Part shown: piece after piece, positions 32,292 to 41,232 of the stretch | Numbering within the stretch: position 1 is the stretch's first letter | Layout: every line of letters starts with the position of its first letter | From: Rhypophila decipiens | Taxonomy: Eukaryota; Ascomycota; Sordariomycetes; Sordariales; Naviculisporaceae | Direction of reading: 5' to 3' | Assembly (NCBI GenBank): GCA_033297075.1 | Contig: MU858246.1 | Span: 1-64,000, forward strand | Length of the DNA stretch: 64,000 bases | Notes under the pieces: generated by a model | Seen by the model: only the letters and a program-made list of their open reading frames with translations | The model's database searches: none | What the model was told of the DNA's origin: nothing | Program-made: the position numbers and the translations under genes

Positions 32292-34700
32292 ATGCCCTCA
32301 GGCGATTTGAAGTCCTGTCTCCGGACGGGAACGCCCAAAAGTATCCGGCAGACTTTGGATCAGGCAGTGACCGAGTCGGACAACCCCTCCTCCTTGACCA
32401 AGCCGCTGCTCGAATGGATCGACCGGGGAGACCTTCCGCCTGCCATTTTTGCGACTTGCATTCGCGTTTCCAAGAACCCTGAGGTCCTGGTTGCGGCGCT
32501 CAACAAATCGAAGAATGCCTCGGTCCGTCTGGCTGCCATCAACTCCCTCGGCCTCCGACTTCGCTCCGCCTCCGACTTCCGCCCGACCTGGGACGTCCTC
32601 GGGGGCCCCGCCGGTGTCGCCACGCTCATGCAAACTCTCAATCTCAAGGACCTCGCTCGACTGTGCCGTGTGCTCGGCGATACCTACCGATTCGCTGGCG
32701 CGAGGGATGTGCGAGAGCAAGAAATGAGCGAGTTGCTTCGTCTGCTTTGCGACCTTGATCCTGACAAGCCCAAATGCGATCCCGGTACAACCATCATACG
32801 TGATCCCCAATTGCCGGCCATTCGTCATCTGTACGAACAGATCGTCAAAGCATGCGGAATCGATGTTCGCGTCGAATGGATTTCCGAGAAAACAAGACCA
32901 ACATATGTCCCTCCAACCATTCTTCAGGTTCTAGGGCATTATCCGAGGCGCGCCGACTCCTCCATGATCCAAACAAGAATTCTCCAACAGGTGTTTGACG
33001 AGAAAAACAAAATAGTCAGATTGTCTGTTTTCCCCATACAATACCCCAACGATCGTTCGTTCATCAATATGTTGCTAAAGGATCGTTCGTTCATCAATAT
33101 GTTTCTAGAAAGGCTTGCCGAGGAGATTCCATGTGACTGGAGGTTTGACCGGCCAGAGGACTTTTTCCGGAAGCTGGCAAGTCCCAATGCTTCCTGGCTC
33201 CAAAATCGGCGACGATCATCTTCCACGGACCGGTACGTCTTCTGGAACATGGTCTTGGTGTGTTTACGGAAGTTTCCCGACCTTGCACCGCACCTTGGTT
33301 TCGACAACCGGAGCCAGGGGGGCCTTCATATGAATCATACATATAATATAATCCATACTCTGTCCGGCGGGTTTTGGATCCGAGCCATATCTTGGTGGGC
33401 AAGTACACGCACGGTAGCCAAACGCGCGAGAGCCACTCAGGTGCTTCAGTCACTACTCAAACTGATACCCGAGGACGTGGGCCTTTCCTGCCATCTCTAT
33501 CTTGAGCTGTTCCGCTGTGCCAAGGTTCGGGTCGTACTTCGGTATGAGCTATTGCGTCTGTTATTCCAACATCAGAAGATGTATGGTTTCGACATCGAGT
33601 CTCCGGGCAACAACGACAAGACCAGAATGAAAGATTTTCTGAAGCTGCCCTTGGAACTGTTGGACATGATGCTGCCGGAGAGGGCAGTCGAGTTGCATAA
33701 CCTCATGCTGGAACTGGACCCCAACCACAAGTTTGTGGCGTCCCAATATCCTTATCCTCCTTCCATATTCACCAAAACCAAGGACTACCAGCCAGACACA
33801 TTACTTTTCCGGGCGCACTTTGAATCAAGACTACCCGCCGATAGCTCCAAAAGAGACGCCGTCTTGGACCACACCCTGGCAGGTGAGCTCGGTTTGTGCA
33901 AGGAGAAGGCAGCCAAAGCCAAGCCACGTGGTTTGGGGCCACTTTGGCTCAGATCAGCATTACTACTCTCCATAGCCCGGGGATCGCTGGAAGGGTACTC
34001 TGCCATGCTCCAGTGGGCTAGCCAGTTTGACAATGATGCTGTTAGTGCCAAGACCACATACGCGTACAATGTCCTGGGAACCGAGGAAGGCATCCAACTC
34101 CTTTGTGGCATTCCGAACGCAGAGGCTGTCAGTTGCCGTACTGTCGCAGAGGTAAATGAAAGTATCCAGGCCGCCAATACGATAGTCCTCTCACTCTTTG
34201 AGCAAGTGGCGCGGGCGGCAGAAGTTCATGAGCGGGAGGAAGGTCGTTTGACCTCGCTCTTGAAAACCGGCAAGAAGAAAGCCAAAGATAAGGCTTCAAT
34301 ATGGACATATGCTGATTCCTTTCCATTGCAAGTCGTCATGAAAAGACTTCGTCATGTCAATACCTTCCAGTCGTACTGGAGATTGTCCGATGACGAAGTC
34401 TACGAGAAGATCTGGCAGCCAACGCTGGAGATGCTGGTCTCGACCGAAAGGTTCCGTCAGAAAGAACAGAATGAGAGATTGGGTTATGTAAGACTAGAAG
34501 GACCGCTGGGACTCACCAATTATCCACTGTTGATAGGATTACGGAATCCTACGTGGCGGTTCTTCGATAACCTGGCCAAGGAACGTGACCTGATTTGGAC
34601 AGAACAATCTGAATCTGCACACGCAACCCGGCAACCACGACTACCTGTTCAATACCTTGTGCCCTTTATAGGAGTGTTCAATACCTTGTGCCCTTTATAG
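32292..34700 (+). CDS. large hypothetical protein truncated by a 29-bp duplication
   Basis: One uninterrupted frame of 802 residues from the ATG in MPSGDLKSCLRTG; the frame is open further left but has no ATG. Mostly helical and Leu-rich, resembling an alpha-solenoid (for example PPAIFATCIRVSKNPEVLVAALNKSKNASVRLAAINSLGLRL, HEAT-like at about 50-90), but no named family is recognised. Residues about 254-273 are an in-frame duplication (DRSFINMLLK then DRSFINMFLE). The frame ends in VPFIGVFNTLCPL, out of register with the downstream coding segment because of the duplication at 34646-34703, so the present product lacks the last 110 or so residues of the inferred ancestor. No signal peptide. It lies between the two paralogues but shares no similarity with them. 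Confidence 0.65.
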   Translation: MPSGDLKSCLRTGTPKSIRQTLDQAVTESDNPSSLTKPLLEWIDRGDLPPAIFATCIRVSKNPEVLVAALNKSKNASVRLAAINSLGLRLRSASDFRPTWDVLGGPAGVATLMQTLNLKDLARLCRVLGDTYRFAGARDVREQEMSELLRLLCDLDPDKPKCDPGTTIIRDPQLPAIRHLYEQIVKACGIDVRVEWISEKTRPTYVPPTILQVLGHYPRRADSSMIQTRILQQVFDEKNKIVRLSVFPIQYPNDRSFINMLLKDRSFINMFLERLAEEIPCDWRFDRPEDFFRKLASPNASWLQNRRRSSSTDRYVFWNMVLVCLRKFPDLAPHLGFDNRSQGGLHMNHTYNIIHTLSGGFWIRAISWWASTRTVAKRARATQVLQSLLKLIPEDVGLSCHLYLELFRCAKVRVVLRYELLRLLFQHQKMYGFDIESPGNNDKTRMKDFLKLPLELLDMMLPERAVELHNLMLELDPNHKFVASQYPYPPSIFTKTKDYQPDTLLFRAHFESRLPADSSKRDAVLDHTLAGELGLCKEKAAKAKPRGLGPLWLRSALLLSIARGSLEGYSAMLQWASQFDNDAVSAKTTYAYNVLGTEEGIQLLCGIPNAEAVSCRTVAEVNESIQAANTIVLSLFEQVARAAEVHEREEGRLTSLLKTGKKKAKDKASIWTYADSFPLQVVMKRLRHVNTFQSYWRLSDDEVYEKIWQPTLEMLVSTERFRQKEQNERLGYVRLEGPLGLTNYPLLIGLRNPTWRFFDNLAKERDLIWTEQSESAHATRQPRLPVQYLVPFIGVFNTLCPL
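33051..33110 (+). repeat. 30-nt in-frame tandem duplication
   Basis: 33051-33080 and 33081-33110 match over the first 20 nt and differ slightly in the last 10. It keeps frame, adding ten residues. Confidence 0.9.
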
Positions 34701-34703
34701 GAG
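34646..34703 (+). repeat. exact 29-bp tandem duplication
   Basis: 34646-34674 and 34675-34703 are identical. Twenty-nine is not a multiple of three, so the second copy shifts the frame; it brings TAG into frame at 34698-34700. Confidence 0.95.
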
Positions 34704-35035
34704 GTGGAGCTGGTCGGTTGTCATATAAGCTGCCCTGCTCGGTATCGCGGGCCACGGAATTGTTGTTTTCGGATAAACAGTCTTTGCTCGACCCACCTTA
34801 TACCAAGGACAAAATTCTAGATGTTGAATTTCGAAACGAATTGAGGGCCTGTATAATGTTTTGGGCATATGGTCAGCTTTCGGCAAGTCCCAAAGATGGC
34901 AATGACCGAGTCTTGTGGCTGTGGAATCACCTTGTGAGCAGGGCTGTAAGCGGCGGGATGTCCAGACCAGCTGCCGTCAAGTACTGGAATACCTTGGAAT
35001 TCCCATGGCACTGGTATCATAGCCAGTGCAGATGA
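34704..35035 (+). pseudogene. severed C-terminal coding segment
   Basis: An open frame that continues the protein of the preceding gene if one copy of the 29-bp duplication is ignored: VPFIG joins GGAGRLSYKLPCSVSRAT and runs to WYHSQCR and a TGA at 35033-35035. Composition is protein-like throughout (for example DVEFRNELRACIMFWAYGQL). It has no start of its own and is presumably not translated now, unless the duplication is an assembly error. Confidence 0.7.
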
Positions 35036-35307
35036 TGGGCCACATTTGTTTGAAATGGAGAGTGTTCCATCTTTGGTTGCTCCACTTGATCCAAAGCTTA
35101 ACGAAGGGCACATTAGAGTTTATTCACAAGACCGAGGTTAAAGAAAATTCAACCTCTGCTCCATTTTAGACCCATCGTGGCGCTCTGGCAAACCGTTCTT
35201 TGCACACAAACCCTTGCCCACAACCACACCGGCAAAAATTTCTTTTGCACTGCCCAGCACACACCAGGATATGACAGTTCGATTCCTCGTGGACGCCAAC
35301 GCCAGCA

Positions 35308-36506
35308 ATGGAACCATCTCTCCCGACCGACGGCACCTCCCAGGGCAACGGCGAGGAGGCACGGCCTATACTGTGGGGAAGGTTTGCAAAGCCGAGCTAC
35401 AATAACATGTATGGCTTTGATACCGCCCAACAGTGCAAGCGTGCGAATCACTTCCGATACCGTGTAACTGCTCTTCACTTGCCTGTCGAACACCACTACA
35501 TGTACCGAGATCGAAAACGTGCCGCAAAACCGCCGTGGATCGCTTCAGTCGCTCTCGAGTTCAATAGCTTGGAAGATTTCGCAAAATACAACTTCTCGTG
35601 GCGCAGGAACCGCCGCCGCTGGTTCACACGATCGAGGTCCATCGATTTCAACTCTCATCCCACAATCGATGGCGTCACGATGTTCGTCCGTAGGCAGTTT
35701 ATCGATTTTGGTACGCCAATACTCCGTTGGACCGCTGAAATTGCCGTCTGGAGACAAGACCCCCAAGCGTGGGATCGTGAGCTTACCGATGGTGAGGTGG
35801 CTTCCATGTTCAACAAGAACACATACGTCTGGTAAGCTCGGTCTGCTCAACGAGGATCTTATGCATATAGTAGTATTAACAGTGGCTTAGCATGGAGGCA
35901 TTTTCGCAGGAAAAGACGGCCGAGAACTCTCTATGGCACCGGCGGAGGGTCTTTGTCAAGTATCCCAAGGAACGGGAGCTTTCCGAGAGCATCGAGAGCA
36001 TCGAGACGCTTGTTGACAACACCGATCGAGATCGGGTACCCGAGAGCACCGAAGACACCCAGACCATCAAGATGCTTGTTGACAGCATTGATCAAGATCT
36101 TGAAACCGAGACCATCGAGAGCATCAAGACGCTTGTTGACAACACCGATCGACATCTGGTACCCGAGAGCATCAAGACGCATGTAGACGGCATCGATCAT
36201 GACCTGGTACATGTATTGTACCAGGACTTTTGCGTCCACCGGGACACATCCGTCCAACTTGAGGATACAGTGCTCTACAGAGCCATAGCGGAGAACATTG
36301 AAAGACAGCTCTTCTTCGAGGAGCCTGCTGAAGAGCCTAGAATGAACCTCCGCGGGAACCAAGTCGTCAAGCAGGAATCCTCAAAGGAGTGGTGGATAGC
36401 GTGTATGGTGTGTGGGGCTCTTCTGACGTGTGTGTTTGTCGCCCTTCTTCTTGGTTTGATAATAACCGATGAGCAAAAGAAGAGCGCTCGAAATGAACCT
36501 AAGTGA
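35308..36506 (+). CDS. unrecognised protein with C-terminal membrane segment, paralogue B
   Basis: Exons 35308-35831 and 35891-36506 give 379 residues; the intron (GTAAGC...CTTAG) is in the same place and phase as in paralogue A. Shared blocks are LPVEHHYMYRD, KPPWIASVALEFNSLEDFAKYNFSWR, NSHPTIDGV, GEVASMFNKNTYV, CMEAF, RRVFVKYPKE, DHDLVHV and AENIERQLF. Where paralogue A has a single EDAVDPDLVH-like element, B has four or five diverged repeats on ETLVDNTDRDLVPESI (about 215-285). A single hydrophobic helix (about 342-367, IACMVCGALLTCVFVALLLG) followed by a short basic tail predicts a tail-anchored membrane protein facing the cytoplasm. No signal peptide. The stop overlaps a consensus donor (CCTAA|GTGAGT), so another exon is possible. 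Family unknown to me. Confidence 0.7.
35975..36205 (+). repeat. coding repeats in paralogue B
   Basis: Imperfect units of about 50-70 nt containing ATCGAGACGCTTGTTGAC or a close variant followed by AACACCGATCGA and a GTACCCGAGAGC link. Four or five copies, all in frame. Confidence 0.8.
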
Positions 36507-37080
36507 GTCAGGGTGGACTGGGGCGCTGTCCAGCAAGCGTTTCTTATCCTCACGGGCGGGTCGCGATTAGTCAAGCGCAAATATTCAATATCAAGAATAC
36601 AGTATTTGGAATCTGGTATGCTTTATTACAGCGTGGAAAAACTGGCTGTTTTTACATCTCAACCGGGACAGTCGCAAATGGAACAACACGTCGAGTTTCT
36701 CCCATATACCTGTGTTCTTCAAAGTCCACCTGAGCGAAGTCAGATAGCAAGAGACACGCTCTCTGAAAGTATCTTCGACGCTGGAGGGCGTCATTGCTAC
36801 TCCCTGGGCAGCAAGAGCAAACCAGAAACGCTCCACCTACTTTAACTCGACTTTGACGTCCATGATAATGAGGATGGTAATGGGCTCAAGTGTTGTACAG
36901 GGGACGAGAAAGGAAACGGTTGGGTGTTTGAAGTGTTCGTGTATAATAGCCCTGGGGAGACAGCGATATAGGTAGCTCTGTTCAGCCCCATAATTCGTGC
37001 TGATATCTTGTTCTCGAGCCCATCTAGCAGATACTATGCATTAACAGTGTATTGTGGGTTTCAGTACGAACTACATATAG
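36507..37080. other. intergenic, no gene
   Basis: An open frame at 36513-36845 is not protein-like. Nothing else seen. Confidence 0.5.
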
Positions 37081-37084
37081 TCCA

Positions 37085-37560
37085 GTTAGGTAAGGCATCT
37101 ATTCAACCCAGTTAGGCCCAGATCGGAGCCTTCTGGGCCAGATTCTATCTGGTCAGATAGGTACAATTGGAAAAAGTGGGGTGTGGCTAATGTACCTCCA
37201 ATCTGGTGGTTACCAGATTCTATCTATAGGTTTTTCTGAATTCCGGGACTGGTGAGTTTTGCTGTATTTTGCGGTATTTTTGCTCTGTTTTTGCTGAAAA
37301 AAGCCGAAAAAAGCTATGAAAAGCCACTTTTGGAGAAGGGTACAAAGGCCTTCAGATGGTCGCCAGATTATAGTGATATTTGCTCCGTAATGCTCCATAA
37401 TGGCTGTAATTTCAATTGTTTTGACTGTTTTGTGGCTTACTTAGGCTTACTGGCAGTTATCTGGCCTAGTCTGACGACTGGCCAGATGGGCTCCGATCAG
37501 GCTCTTAAAGTATTTATTCCAGCTAGCCAAGGGATTTATTTTAGCCAGTTAGGAGGTTCA
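37085..37560. repeat. 22-nt degenerate array, copy 2, split by an insertion
   Basis: Units before the insertion (37085-37118: GGCATCTATTC then AACCCAGTTAGG) and after it (37506-37553: AGTATTTATTCC then AGCTAGCCAA; GGGATTTATTTT then AGCCAGTTAGG) follow the same unit as copies 1 and 3. The sequence right of 37560 repeats the flank seen right of copy 1. Confidence 0.65.
37121..37498. mobile_element. candidate MITE-like element with imperfect terminal inverted repeats
   Basis: The left end GATCGGAGCC (37121-37130) is the exact reverse complement of the right end (37489-37498). Pairing continues imperfectly inward: CTGGGCCAGA on the left against CTGGCCAG on the reverse-complemented right end. Total length is 378 bp, with no ORF of note and an AT-rich core with TTTTTGCTG...AAAAAAGCC stretches. 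It interrupts a 22-nt repeat array, which supports insertion. A target-site duplication is not certain (AGGC occurs near both sides but offset). Superfamily unknown. Confidence 0.5.
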
Positions 37561-38600
37561 TTATCCAAGAATGGTGCCTATATCAGAAAGACCGGTATCT
37601 GTATATGGCGGTAAAGGTGTCTGTTTATTAAGCCCCTACCCAGATTGTCCCCGAACGGTTTCCCATGATGCCACTCGTCACCAAAGCCACTATTTCAATT
37701 CCCTCACCCATCTCTTTGTCATATAACACAACTTAGCACCACCATCCCGACCCAGCATCAGTCAGATTCTCCTGTCGGTCCGGAGCCTGCAGCGCAAGAG
37801 TCGAAGCATGCCAATTATATGTCGAGTCGGGTCACCTTGGCTAGAACCATGAAAAGGTGTTAGCAGAGGAATTTTGTACATAAACAGCGGCACCCACATG
37901 TTGACATGTTGTGAGGTGTGAGGACTTGAAACATTGCATGGAACAATTGCTATCAGCTCTACACTCGAGGCTGAAGTACCTGTACCATTCGGAATATCGG
38001 TCAACGAGCTGAACCAGTGGCACATCAAAATAAAGTGTGACTGTACCTTCTCCACGTTCAGATTATTCTTCTTTTTTTCCATAGACGCTAGCAAAACTCT
38101 CTGAATAGAGTGAGTTAGTGGTGTCGACACGATGGGGAATTGTGTCGGTACAGGATAGGACGCACACCCGTCCGGCCAAATAAGACTGGCCTGACAGCCC
38201 TTTCTGCCGGTCCTCGAATGCACTCTGATGTTTCCTGTCAGTGATAGTTATCGATGCTTGTCGACGCTTGCACCGCGTAGATTTGTGAGCCGCTATCCTG
38301 CTTCCATTAGTAATCGTTCATCATCTCTTTTCCTTACCAAGTAGGCTGGGGGGCCACCGACCATCCTAGAGATTAGTACCATAGTCCGCACGGGGAATAT
38401 CCAGCTGTTTCCTTGTACACAGTCGGTCTGCTATAAGCAATACCTTGTTAGCACAACAAAGTTGACAGGAACCCGGATTTACCTACCTAGATTCAAACTC
38501 CCAATTGGTGATCTGCCCAAGTTAAAACTTCGAGCCCCTCAAGTCCTTGACTCGGATGAACCGTTCTGATCAAGTCCTAATTTGCGGCGCTTGTGTGTTA
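37561..38600. other. non-coding stretch
   Basis: Apart from the flank shared with copy 1 (37570-37620) no gene or repeat is recognised. The minus frame 37762-38223 is not protein-like. Confidence 0.5.
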
Positions 38601-38619
38601 GCAATGGTGCTATACTGGT

Positions 38620-38925
38620 CGTGTATAGATGGTGTGCCGTTGGATTGTGGATATGTCGTCACTGTAGGTGCCGCCAGACTGTGAATGCCGCCGGACTGTG
38701 AATGCTGCGTGAGTGTGGATGCCGCTTGAGTGCAGATGCCCCTCGAGTGTTGATGCTGCTTGAGTGTAGATGCCGCTCGGGTGTAGATTCTGCCAGAGTG
38801 TGAATGTGCCTTTTCGGTGTAGATGCCCCTCGAGTGTTGATGCTGCTTGAGTATAGATGCGCCTTGAGTGCAGATGGCCCTTGAGTGAAAATGTGCCCCG
38901 TGAGTGTAGATGTCGCGAAGTCTTG
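38620..38925. repeat. 17-nt minisatellite
   Basis: Fourteen or so units, most 17 nt, of the type TGTAGATGCCGCTTGAG with variants (TGCAGATGCCCCTCGAG, TGTTGATGCTGCTTGAG). A two-unit block recurs with about 86-nt spacing (near 38732 and 38818), so there is a higher-order period. Because 17 is not a multiple of three, the minus-strand frame across it cycles; its open reading is an effect of composition. Confidence 0.85.
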
Positions 38926-39808
38926 TGCCTGCTACTATGCCGTAGACGCTTTGTGATGTAGACATGCCCTTGGTGAAGATGTAGTATTGGAGTAGTAGTG
39001 TGCCGTGGAAGTTGGTGGTGTGCCGTTAGAGTAGCGATGTATTGTGCTAAGCGTGATGTATGAAGCCGTCATACCGGGAACCGAAGGTTCTATGTGCCGG
39101 TAATGAGAGAGAGTCTGAGAGTTTGAGAGAGTTTGAGAAGATGTTGGGTGGTGTTCCGCGCGGACTTGATGCAGAGACATTGCGCGTGTCTCGCATATGT
39201 TCTTGGACTTGCTCGCTGATAATTAATTGAGCGTTGATGGCGTGAGATCAGCTGGAGAGGGTGGCTAGTTCTCAAGCTGAGTGGAGTCTTAATGGCATTA
39301 TGTTTTGGTGGTGTTTATGTCGATTCGTGTTAACCGTTGCTTGACCAGCAGCGACAAAGGCAGGGTGTGTTGCTGTTGCGTATTGAGTTGTAGAGCTGCC
39401 AAGGGTAGAAGGGCACCTTGCCACGGAAAGACCTGAGTATTGAAAGTTGTGAGATTGGAGATTGGAGTTTGATGTTTGATTAGATAAGGTGCCTGGATAG
39501 TGTTCCGTTAGCCATAACAAAGTAAGGAACCGGGGTTGACCAGCGTGCGATACATACCCTCGCTGCCCTGCAGACAATCTGGTGAATCTGATGATTGTAT
39601 GATGATCTCGTTTCCCGCTCGCCAATCAACTTGCCAGGTTGTTATCGTCAGTTTGGTTAAGACGGCCAAGATGGCGGGGGTAATTGTCCTCGACACTGCG
39701 CAGAAGTGTCATCATTTCGCCGAGGTCGGGGTTTAACCCCCGGCCGCGCGGATCTCGTGACGGCTTGGTCTTTTACGGAGTTTTCCTTCTCCGGCATCCG
39801 AAGACGAC
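38926..39808. other. low-complexity, gene-free stretch
   Basis: GT-rich continuation of the minisatellite fading by about 39060, then non-coding sequence. Open frames on the minus strand are Ser/Thr/His-rich and not protein-like. Confidence 0.5.
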
Positions 39809-40553
39809 TCAGCGGGCTGGGCGTCCAGCCTCGCGCACTAGTCGTTCATATTCGGCCCAACTCGGAACCCGGGCAGGGCCGGCATCGTCGCCATCGGCGG
39901 GAGGGTTGTCGGGAGGGTTGGCGGCAGCCTGGGTGGGAATATTTTGGAGCTCAATGTCCTCCACAGGCGCACCCCGTTCGCGATACCACGCCTGGACGAA
40001 GTGGGCGACAAAGCACAAAAACATGACCAACGAGTCCCACCACTATCACCTGGTCAGTAAATTCTCCCGAAGTGAAGAGAAATCTCCAAAGTGAAGAGGA
40101 GCGTGAAGAGGAGTGTTAACATACTATATCCCAACTTGTTGGGCATACTATGGGTATCGGCCAGAAGTTTGAAGAGCAGATAGCAGAAGCTGGTGAAGAG
40201 ACCGGGCACAAACGCAAACATGATCCACCACAAATTACGGCGAGCGAAGCGGGCATGCGTGCGAGGGTCCTTGCGGGTGTAACGGAGCCAACTAATTCCA
40301 ATCTCCAGTTAGCGCATGCATCAGACATATAAAGCGCATGGTGATAGGAATGTAGTACTTACTATCCCGTGGAGAGCAAGCCGGAGAGAAGGTGCCAGGC
40401 AACGATAAACGTCCCAGCAATCCTTCCCCAACTCTCCGTGATCGGGGGCATGGCGCCAATGCCACTGGTCCAGCCAGCAGCGATTGCAAGGTGTGCCACG
40501 GCCAGCACAAAGAGACCGCCGAGGATCTCTGATCCCTCGTAGGGATTTCTCAT
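39809..40553 (-). CDS. multi-spanning membrane protein with a frame break
   Basis: Segments 40553-40363, 40291-40125 and 40042-39809 encode a protein beginning MRNPYEGSEILGGLFVLAV. Four hydrophobic helices are visible: ILGGLFVLAVAHLAIAAGW, GTFIVAWHLLSGLLSTG, WWIMFAFVPGLFTSFCYLLF and SLVMFLCFVAHFVQAW; a basic loop (LRYTRKDPRTHARFARRN) lies between helices 2 and 3 and a polar tail ends in REAGRPAR. The first splice (TA|GTAAGT...TTAG|T) is in frame. The second (A|GTATGT...GATAG) is not: the donor leaves phase 1, while the exon 3 reading that gives helix 4 needs phase 0. Removing one G from the GGG at the start of exon 3 would restore it. Either the gene is broken, the sequence has an indel, or the true junction is elsewhere. 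No family recognised. Confidence 0.5.
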
Positions 40554-41126
40554 CGTTAGTTGACGGTGGCGACGGCGCACCTGGGCCTGAAAAAGGCAAT
40601 TAAAAAGCCAGCTGGGTTGGCGAGCGAGGGCAAGCGAGAAAATAAGGCCAACAAGTTGACCGAAACACAATCAGTGTTATTGCAGCAGCGAAAAAAAAAA
40701 AGGCACGAGCACGGAGCGAGCAGATGGCGGCGGCAATGGTACAGTGACGGTTGGAAAAAGAAGAGAAAAGGAAGACAGAAAACGAAGTTGATGCATTCAA
40801 GCCATTAAGGAAAAGGTTAAAGCTATGAGAACAGGAAGGACCGACTGGTCTTGTTACCTTCTGCTGGAGCTCAAGTCAGAATATGAGAAAACGCAGTCAC
40901 GGCCCTTTTCATCAAGCCAAGACCTTGTCATCAACTACGGGAGATTATAGGAAGTAACGACCAACCCATCTGGACTCGAAACCAGGGGACCTTCTACCAC
41001 AATATGTAGCTTTGGTCTGGGTGTGGGCGACAGGCTCAACATACCACAGAGCGGAACAAGGCTTCTCGTGAGCTCGCTCCGTACGTGCCGCCGCCGCTAA
41101 ACCACCGTCTGGCCTTCAATGCAGGC
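40554..41126. other. intergenic, no gene
   Basis: Contains an A10-11 run near 40690. No supported gene. Confidence 0.5.
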
Positions 41127-41232
41127 ATTTATTCGGGCTGATTAAGGTACTTATTGGAGCCAGTTCAAGGCATTTATTCCACCCAGTCAACGCATTCGTT
41201 CCAGCTAATCGAGGCATCTATTCTAACTTACC
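41127..41232. repeat. 22-nt degenerate array, copy 3
   Basis: Four and a half units: GGCATTTATTCG+GGCTGATTAA, GGTACTTATTGG+AGCCAGTTCAA, GGCATTTATTCC+ACCCAGTCAA, CGCATTCGTTCC+AGCTAATCGA, GGCATCTATTCTAAC. The period is 22 or 23 nt. This is the clearest copy of the unit in the window. The flank to the right is not the one shared by copies 1 and 2. Confidence 0.8.

Noticed and set aside
36513..36845. Possible extra exon of paralogue B
   Set aside because: A GTGAGT donor exists at the stop codon of paralogue B, but no acceptor leading to a protein-like frame was found.
38570..39625. Series of minus-strand frames rich in Ser, Thr and His
   Set aside because: They follow from the 17-nt minisatellite and GT-rich DNA; the period is not a multiple of three, so a conserved protein is unlikely.
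40920..41000. Possible tRNA on the minus strand (T-loop-like TTTCGAGT)
   Set aside because: The T stem is only four pairs and no matching acceptor stem or anticodon arm is present.
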